The notes beneath the pieces were generated by a model. That model was not told where the DNA came from, ran no database searches, and saw nothing but the letters and a program-made list of their open reading frames with translations. Source: Azospirillum brasilense (lineage in GTDB: Bacteria; Pseudomonadota; Alphaproteobacteria; Azospirillales; Azospirillaceae). Taken from it: a stretch of DNA of 64,000 nt. Shown one piece after another: positions 58,882 to 64,000 of the stretch (within the stretch, counting starts at the first letter, position 1; each line of letters starts with the position of its first letter). The position numbers were made by a program, and so were the translations under genes. Location of the stretch: assembly GCF_001315015.1 (NCBI RefSeq), contig NZ_CP012915.1, forward strand, positions 1,592,001-1,656,000, read 5' to 3'.

Positions 58882-59859
58882 TTACTCGGGGATCAGGTCG
58901 GACCGGACCAGCGTGCCCATGTCGAGGTCCGTCCCAATCAGGCCGAGCTGCTTGAAGGTGTCCGCCCCCTTCTGCATCAGCGCCGGATCGAAATGGCCGA
59001 GGCCCTTGGCCTTGGTCGTCTCCGACACGCTGGAGGCGTTGCGCAATTTGATGATGGCGAGGTTGGTGGCCTCGTCGCGGCCGTTGATGGCGCGGGTCAC
59101 GGCGAGGCGGGCGGCCTCCTCCGGCTCGGCGATCATCCAGGCGGCGCTGTCGCGGTAGCCGGCGAGGAAGCGCTTCAGAACGTCCTTCTTCGTACGGTAG
59201 GTCTCCTCCGTCACCACGAAGATGTCGGAGGGCAGGTTCAGCGTGTCCTTGACCTCGATGACGTTGATGTCCTTCAGCCCCTTCTGCATCCCCACATGCA
59301 GACCGGTGTCGGTCGCCGCGGTGGCGTCCACCTGACCCTGGATGACGGGGGCGAAGTTCAGCAGTCCGGTCACCTCGATGGTCACGTCCTTCTCGCTCAG
59401 CCCCACCTGATGCAGAAGCACCTGGAGGTTCTGGCGGGTGCCGCTGGACAGGCTGTAGACGCCGATGCGCTTGCCCTTGAGGTCTTCGGGCTTGGTGATG
59501 TTGCGCTCCTTCGGCGACACCACGTTGAAGACGTTCTGCGGGTAGATGTTGTAGATGGCGATCAGCTTCTCGCCCTTGTCGAGCGCCAGGTAGAAGGAGG
59601 CCGGGTCGGTGAAGGCCACGTCGGCCTGACCGGTCAGCATGTTCTGGATGGCCGAGCCGCCGCCGGTCCCCGGCACATAGCCGAGATCGATCCCCTTGGC
59701 CTTGAAGAAGCCCTTGTCCGGCTCGGCCAGCAGGTTGGTGATCTCGCTGATCGGCTGGCTCCAGCCCGCCACGGTCACCTTGTCGAGCGCCAGCGCGGGG
59801 GAAGACAGGAGCAGGGCGGAAACGGCGACGGCACCCAAAGTGCGCAGGAACCCGAACAT
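58882..59859 (-). CDS. NitT/TauT-type ABC transporter substrate-binding protein
   Basis: 325-residue periplasmic binding protein with signal peptide (TLGAVAVSALLLSSPALA). It has VAGWSQPISEITNLLAEPDKG and the GTGGGSAIQNMLTGQADVAF loop typical of SsuA/ThiY-like proteins. The later part has EDLKGKRIGVYSLSSGTRQN and VDATAATDTGL. Ligands in this family include nitrate, taurine, alkanesulfonates, aromatic compounds, and thiamine precursors; not determined here. Part of a three-gene importer, 17 bases upstream of the SDR gene. Confidence 0.88.
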   Translation of the reverse strand: MFGFLRTLGAVAVSALLLSSPALALDKVTVAGWSQPISEITNLLAEPDKGFFKAKGIDLGYVPGTGGGSAIQNMLTGQADVAFTDPASFYLALDKGEKLIAIYNIYPQNVFNVVSPKERNITKPEDLKGKRIGVYSLSSGTRQNLQVLLHQVGLSEKDVTIEVTGLLNFAPVIQGQVDATAATDTGLHVGMQKGLKDINVIEVKDTLNLPSDIFVVTEETYRTKKDVLKRFLAGYRDSAAWMIAEPEEAARLAVTRAINGRDEATNLAIIKLRNASSVSETTKAKGLGHFDPALMQKGADTFKQLGLIGTDLDMGTLVRSDLIPE

Positions 59860-59866
59860 CGTGTGA

Positions 59867-60613
59867 TTATCCTTTCCACGGACGGCGCAGCAGCCACCGT
59901 TCGAGCCCGGCGGCGGCCTGATAAACGATCATGCCCAGCACCGTGATGACGATGAACAGGGCGAACATCATGGTCGAATCCATCATCCCCTGCGCCGCGA
60001 TGATCGAGGCGCCCAGCCCCTGCCGGCCCCCGATGAACTCGCCGACGACGGCGCCGACCAGCGCCAGCACCACGGCGACGCGCAGGCCCGCCAGGATCAC
60101 CGGCAGGCCGGAGGGGATCTTCAGGCGCAGCAGGGTTTGCAGGCGCGTCGCCCGCAGCATCCGGAACAGCTCCCGCTTGTTGGGATCGACCTGCTGAAGC
60201 CCGGTCATGGTGTTTTCCAGCAGCGGGAAGAAGCAGATCAGCGCCGTGATGACGACGGTGGAGGTCATGCCGAAGCCGAACCAGACGATGAACAGCGGCC
60301 CCAGCGCCAGCTTCGGCACCACTTGGCTGGCGAGGATGTAGGGGTAGAACAGGCGGCGCAGCATCGGCACCTCGGCCAGCAGCACCCCGGCGAGGAAGCC
60401 GATGGTGCAGCCGGCGGCGAGGCCCATCGCCATCTCCGCCGTCGTCACCCAAATGTGCGGCAGCAGATAGCCGCCGGCCAACCCGTCCCACAGCGTGCGC
60501 AGCACCGCCGAGGGCAGCGGCACGACCAGCGCCGACACCCCCGCCACCCGGCAATAGACCTCCCACCCGGCCAGCAGCAGGACGAGCAGCAGGGCGGAGG
60601 CGATGCGGACCAT
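59867..60613 (-). CDS. NitT/TauT-type ABC transporter permease
   Basis: 248-residue membrane permease with about six helices. The EAA-type loop ELFRMLRATRLQTLLRLKIPSGLPVILAGLRVAV interacts with the ATPase. LVVPLPSAVLRTLWDGL near residue 35 is typical of SsuC/TauC. ATG 60613 overlaps the ATPase stop by one base (TGATG). A longer open frame upstream lies inside the ATPase gene and is not real. Confidence 0.92.
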   Translation of the reverse strand: MVRIASALLLVLLLAGWEVYCRVAGVSALVVPLPSAVLRTLWDGLAGGYLLPHIWVTTAEMAMGLAAGCTIGFLAGVLLAEVPMLRRLFYPYILASQVVPKLALGPLFIVWFGFGMTSTVVITALICFFPLLENTMTGLQQVDPNKRELFRMLRATRLQTLLRLKIPSGLPVILAGLRVAVVLALVGAVVGEFIGGRQGLGASIIAAQGMMDSTMMFALFIVITVLGMIVYQAAAGLERWLLRRPWKG

Positions 60614-61383
60614 CACGACGCGCGCTCCAGCGCCACGCCGGATTGCGAGCCGTCCATGGCGTGGCGCAGCTCCAGGCACAGGGCGTTGAAGCGCGGGCTG
60701 TAGCGCACGTCGCGCCCGCGTGGGCGGGCCAGCGGCACCGGCAGGGCGTGGCGCAGGCGCCCGCCCTCCATCACCGCCACCCGGTCGGCCAGATAGACCG
60801 CCTCCGCGATGTCGTGGGTGACGAACAGCACGGTGGTGCGATGCCGGACGCAGAGCTTCAGCAGATCGTTCTGCAACTCCTCCCGCGTGATGGCGTCGAG
60901 CGCGGCGAAGGGTTCGTCGAGCAGGAGCAGCGGCGGCTCGGTGACCAGCGCGCGGGCCAGCGCGACGCGGCTCTGCTGCCCGCCTGACAATTGGCTGGGG
61001 TAGCGCCCTTCGAGGCCGGTCAGGCCGACGAGGTCCAGCAGTTCCTCCGCCTTGCGGCGGTCCGCCGGCTGCGGGCGGCGCGTCAGCGACACCGGCAGCA
61101 GCAGGTTGTCGAGCACGGTCCGCCACTCCAGCAGCGTCGGCGCCTGGAAGACGAAGCCGACCTGGGCGCCCGGCCCCCGCACCGGCTCCCCCTGGATGCG
61201 GACGGTTCCGGTCGAGGGGGCCAGCAGGCCGGCGACCAGCTTCAGCAGGGTCGTCTTGCCGCAGCCGCTGCGCCCGACCAGCGCATGGAACTCGCCCTCC
61301 CCGATGGTCCAGTCGACGCGGTCCAGGATGGTGCCGCCGCTCGGGACGCCGTAGCCGGCCTGTTCGATGCTGACGAAGCTCAT
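60613..61383 (-). CDS. NitT/TauT-type ABC transporter ATP-binding protein
   Basis: 256-residue importer ATPase. Walker A LVGRSGCGKTTLLKLVAGL, Q-loop FVFQAPTLLEWRTVLDN, signature LSGGQQSRVALARALV, Walker B LLLLDEPFAALDAITREEL and switch FVTHDIAEAVYLADRV, all typical of SsuB/TauB-like proteins. It starts 10 bases after the LuxC-like stop, so belongs to the same transcript. Confidence 0.94.
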   Translation of the reverse strand: MSFVSIEQAGYGVPSGGTILDRVDWTIGEGEFHALVGRSGCGKTTLLKLVAGLLAPSTGTVRIQGEPVRGPGAQVGFVFQAPTLLEWRTVLDNLLLPVSLTRRPQPADRRKAEELLDLVGLTGLEGRYPSQLSGGQQSRVALARALVTEPPLLLLDEPFAALDAITREELQNDLLKLCVRHRTTVLFVTHDIAEAVYLADRVAVMEGGRLRHALPVPLARPRGRDVRYSPRFNALCLELRHAMDGSQSGVALERAS

Positions 61384-61393
61384 GGCCGGCGCC

Positions 61394-62857
61394 TCAATCC
61401 GTGTAGGGGGCGAAGGTGTCCGCCGCCCGTTCCGCCGAGCCCTCGATCTCGGTCATGGTGACGAGGTCCAGCAGGTTGAACCGCCCGTCATGGTGCCAGC
61501 CCGCCTCCGGCGCGGTCATGCGGCCGAGCGCGCAGAGGCGCGTCACCCCCACGGCCCCCAGCGCCCCAGCCAGAGCGAACAGCTCCTCCGGCGCGGCGGC
61601 AATGCCAACGGTCTGGAGGAAGGCGCGGTAGGGCGCAAGCCCCGGCACCGCATCGGCCAGCCGGTCCACCGCCACCACCGTCACCGTGCGGTTCAGCCCG
61701 CATGGCGAGAGGCCGTCCGCCGCGTCGGTGTAGGCGACGGCCCAGCTTCCCGCCGGATCGCCCAGCAGGGCGCGGCTGGGGTCGGCGAAGCCCTTCGTCT
61801 CCTCCGCGTTGCGCCAGGACGCGACGCTGCCCGCCTCGCCCATCGACAGGGGGCGGCGCGGGAACTTGCTGCCCAGCGCGTCCAGCTCGTGCGCCAGATA
61901 GCCGGCGAATTCGCGCGGCGACACCCGCCCGCCACGCTCCACGAAAAAGGTCTGGGGCGAGTAGCAGCCCTGCTGGTCGTAGCGCGCCACGTCGTAGGCC
62001 GCCTGCCGCGCCGCCGGCCCCGCCTTTCCGGCGTCGAGCGCGGAGCGGGCGACCATGCCGAAGCTGATCTTGTGGCCGTAGGGCAGGAAGCGCGCGGTGA
62101 TCGGCACCCGCGCCCGGATGGCCTCCAGCGCGTCGTTGCCGCCATAGGCGACCACCGTGTCGGCGCGGCCCAGCCACGCGCGCTCCGCCGCCTCGTCGCC
62201 GCCCTTCCACCAGACGATGGCGATGCAATCGGCCAGTTGCGGGTCGATCTCCGCCAGGATTTGCGCGAACCAGCCGGCGAACAGCGGCTCGGCGCTCGGC
62301 AGCTTGCCGACCGTGCCGGCCTTGACCAGCAGGCCGGAAATCAGGCTCCACAGCGGCAGGCCCGGCACGTTGCCCGCCCAGACATGCAGCAGCAGCTCCG
62401 GCCCGAAGGCGCGGGCGAAGCCGCCCTTGGGCATCGGCTGGAAATCGTCGAGCACCGCCGGGTTGGCGAAATCCTCCGCGACGAATTTCCGAAGCTCCGG
62501 CCCGCGGAAGGTCTTCAGATAGCCGGTCAGCCCCAGCCGGACCATCTCGGCGTCGTAGCCGGTAACCAGCGGCAGCAGCCGTTCCGCCTTTTGCCGCCAC
62601 GGGTCGTCGCGGTCGAGCAGCCGGGCGACGGCGCGGTCGATGGCGGCGGCGATCTCCGCGACGGTGCGGCTTTGCAAATAGGTCCGCACGTTCGTCCGCA
62701 CCCGCGCCGCCAGTTCGGCGATCTGCGCCTCGCTCAGCACCGGCACCGCCACGTCGAGCGTCTCGGCGCCGCGCCGGAAGGTCAGCGTCCGCCACTCCAC
62801 CGCGTCGGCGGGCAGTCCCGGCAGATGCCCGGCGCGCTCCATCAAGCCAACGGCCAT
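61394..62857 (-). CDS. LuxC-like acyl-CoA (fatty acid) reductase
   Basis: 487-residue reductase of the LuxC family, which reduces activated acyl groups to aldehydes. The aldehyde-dehydrogenase-like fold shows HVWAGNVPGLPLWSLISGLL, VVAYGGNDALEAIRAR, and the nucleophile Cys298 in ARYDQQGCYSPQTFFVE. The end has LLDLVTMTEIE. It overlaps the LuxE-like gene by 16 bases. In luminous bacteria LuxC works with LuxE and LuxD, but no luxAB genes occur in this window, so the aldehyde must be used otherwise. Confidence 0.88.
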   Translation of the reverse strand: MAVGLMERAGHLPGLPADAVEWRTLTFRRGAETLDVAVPVLSEAQIAELAARVRTNVRTYLQSRTVAEIAAAIDRAVARLLDRDDPWRQKAERLLPLVTGYDAEMVRLGLTGYLKTFRGPELRKFVAEDFANPAVLDDFQPMPKGGFARAFGPELLLHVWAGNVPGLPLWSLISGLLVKAGTVGKLPSAEPLFAGWFAQILAEIDPQLADCIAIVWWKGGDEAAERAWLGRADTVVAYGGNDALEAIRARVPITARFLPYGHKISFGMVARSALDAGKAGPAARQAAYDVARYDQQGCYSPQTFFVERGGRVSPREFAGYLAHELDALGSKFPRRPLSMGEAGSVASWRNAEETKGFADPSRALLGDPAGSWAVAYTDAADGLSPCGLNRTVTVVAVDRLADAVPGLAPYRAFLQTVGIAAAPEELFALAGALGAVGVTRLCALGRMTAPEAGWHHDGRFNLLDLVTMTEIEGSAERAADTFAPYTD

Positions 62858-63933
62858 TGGGCCTGCGCCGCTTTGAGGAAGTCCTCGACCGCCATGGAGC
62901 AGCCCTTGGCGTCCGCCCCGTCAGCCCGGCCGAGAAGCTGGAAGCCGCCGTCCACCTCCACCCCCGCGTCCTCGGTCAGGATGGCCGAGGCGCAGTTGAA
63001 ATGGGCCAGATCGTGATGAACCAGCACGCCGACGCTGCCGCGCGGCACCTCCTGCCCGGTCAGCGGGTTGATGACCCGGCTGCGGATCCAGTGCGGGCCG
63101 GACTTCACCGACGGACAGCTCTCGTTGCCGTCGTCGTAGAACTGGGTGCTCAGCTCCGTCATGCCGTACATGTTGATGCACAGCCGGCGCGGCACGCCGA
63201 AGGTGGCGGACAGGCGGCTGTAGAACTCCTCCGCCGCCATCTCCCGCGACTGGCCCTTGAAGCCGCCGGTGTCGAGGATGCGGCTGCCCGCCGGCAGAGC
63301 GAAGCTCCGCCCCCGCTCGGCCAGCGCGTCCATCAGATGCACGACGCTGAAGCTCGCCCCCAGCAGGGCGTAGGGTTCGCCGGTTTCCTCGGCGCGGGAC
63401 AGCTCGGCGATGGCCCCGTCCACGTCCAGCCCGGCGTCGGTGATGAGATAGCGGCTCTCCGTCGTCCCGAAGTCGCTCTTGGCCAACGCCAGATAATGGG
63501 CGAGCGAGGAGTTGGGCATCGCCTGCTCGGTCGGGAACAGGATGCCCATGCGCAGCCGGTCCCATTCACCCATGAAACGGCGGCGGAAATTGACGGTCAT
63601 CGAGCGGTCGTAGACCGCCAGCGTCGGGTGGTGGCTCTTGCCCCGCACGCCCTTGGTGGTGCCGCTGGTCATGAAGACGTGCGGGCATTCCTCCGGCGGG
63701 CGTCCGCTCAGCGTCAAATCCTTGAAGACGCTGATCGGCACGGCGGGCACGTCGCGCCAGCTCTTCACCGTGCGCAGGGTGCGCGCCCGCTGGGTGGCGA
63801 AGCGGCGGTAGGGGGCGTTGGTCTCGAACTGGTGGGCGAAGACGGCCAGCGCCATGCGGTTGAACGCCTCCTCGTCCGCCTCTCCGGCGGCGATGAAGGC
63901 CAGCAGCTCTTCGACAAGTCGGGCTTCGGTCAC
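62842..63933 (-). CDS. LuxE-like acyl-protein synthetase
   Basis: 363-residue ATP-dependent acyl-activating enzyme of the LuxE/PaaK-like superfamily. The adenylation motif VFMTSGTTKGVRGKSHHP is the main mark; LITDAGLDVDGAIAELSRAEE, GGFKGQSREMAAEEFYSRL and INMYGMTELSTQFYDDG follow. It activates a carboxylic acid and passes it to the LuxC-like partner. The start is GTG 63933, with AAGGTG 8 bases upstream. It is the first gene of the visible operon; further genes may lie beyond the window end, where 67 bases remain without a gene. Confidence 0.88.
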   Translation of the reverse strand: MTEARLVEELLAFIAAGEADEEAFNRMALAVFAHQFETNAPYRRFATQRARTLRTVKSWRDVPAVPISVFKDLTLSGRPPEECPHVFMTSGTTKGVRGKSHHPTLAVYDRSMTVNFRRRFMGEWDRLRMGILFPTEQAMPNSSLAHYLALAKSDFGTTESRYLITDAGLDVDGAIAELSRAEETGEPYALLGASFSVVHLMDALAERGRSFALPAGSRILDTGGFKGQSREMAAEEFYSRLSATFGVPRRLCINMYGMTELSTQFYDDGNESCPSVKSGPHWIRSRVINPLTGQEVPRGSVGVLVHHDLAHFNCASAILTEDAGVEVDGGFQLLGRADGADAKGCSMAVEDFLKAAQAQWPLA

Positions 63934-64000
63934 GTCCGCACACCTTTTGCAACGCCAGCAAACTGTTGCCGGGACAAGCGGTGTCTGGATGGAATGGGGG

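Noticed and set aside
58097..63933. Bioluminescence operon
   Set aside because: LuxC- and LuxE-like genes are present but no luxA, luxB or luxD is visible, so light production is not supported.

Overview
The window is about 64 kb of high-GC chromosome from an alphaproteobacterium, most probably Azospirillum brasilense or a very close relative. The main reason is the glutamate synthase pair gltD-gltB: a 482-residue beta subunit and a 1515-residue alpha precursor with a 36-residue propeptide before Cys37, with gltD upstream of gltB, as described for A. brasilense. The multi-HAMP chemoreceptor, PTS-Ntr genes, a long HPF, an FzlA-type GST-fold protein and a DUF4167 protein fit the same assignment. 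The species call is inference; the family calls rest on motifs visible in the translations.

Layout, left to right. 0-6 kb: 5' part of argD, an ABC-2 permease, recX, an exported beta-barrel-like protein, rpmB, a phasin-like protein with a long KAE/PA-rich tail, and meaB. 6-12.5 kb: a heme oxygenase-like gene behind an ATM1-type ABC exporter, a chemoreceptor, a palindromic repeat, an SH3 lipoprotein and azlCD. 12.7-25 kb: trhA, clpB with a possible heat-shock promoter, Nudix and MOSC proteins, DUF4167, then hemA-prfA-prmC interrupted by a repeat plus a DUF559 nuclease gene, ispG and rodZ. 25-38 kb: lysC-nitronate monooxygenase-ptsP, ubiG, and the lipopolysaccharide/nitrogen cluster kdsD-lptC-lptA-lptB-rpoN-hpf-ptsN, an RNase D-type exonuclease and tRNA-Leu(CAG). 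38-50 kb: an NDUFA9-like protein, an MFS permease, uppP, gltD-gltB, a GNAT, an fzlA-like gene and a 56-codon small gene.

50-52.2 kb is an AT-richer accessory patch with an RTX-repeat protein and an unrecognised 316-residue protein. 52.2-58 kb holds chrA and a PhoPQ-like two-component system with a PepSY protein, divergent from an electron-transfer operon (small membrane peptide, cytochrome b, SHP-type cytochrome c, diheme cytochrome c). The divergent gap contains a symmetric operator-like array of CTGAA-N6-CTGAA direct repeats. 58.1-63.9 kb is a tight minus-strand operon: LuxE-like acyl-protein synthetase, LuxC-like acyl reductase, a NitT/TauT-type ABC importer and an SDR with no luciferase genes in view.

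The most interesting points are the LuxCE-ABC-SDR operon, the two-component/SHP module with its operator, the repeat/DUF559 insertion between prfA and prmC, and a recurrent pattern of short tandem duplications at gene ends. Most intergenic gaps are below 300 bases; the two longer ones (41760-42150 and 50029-50500) are described as features.
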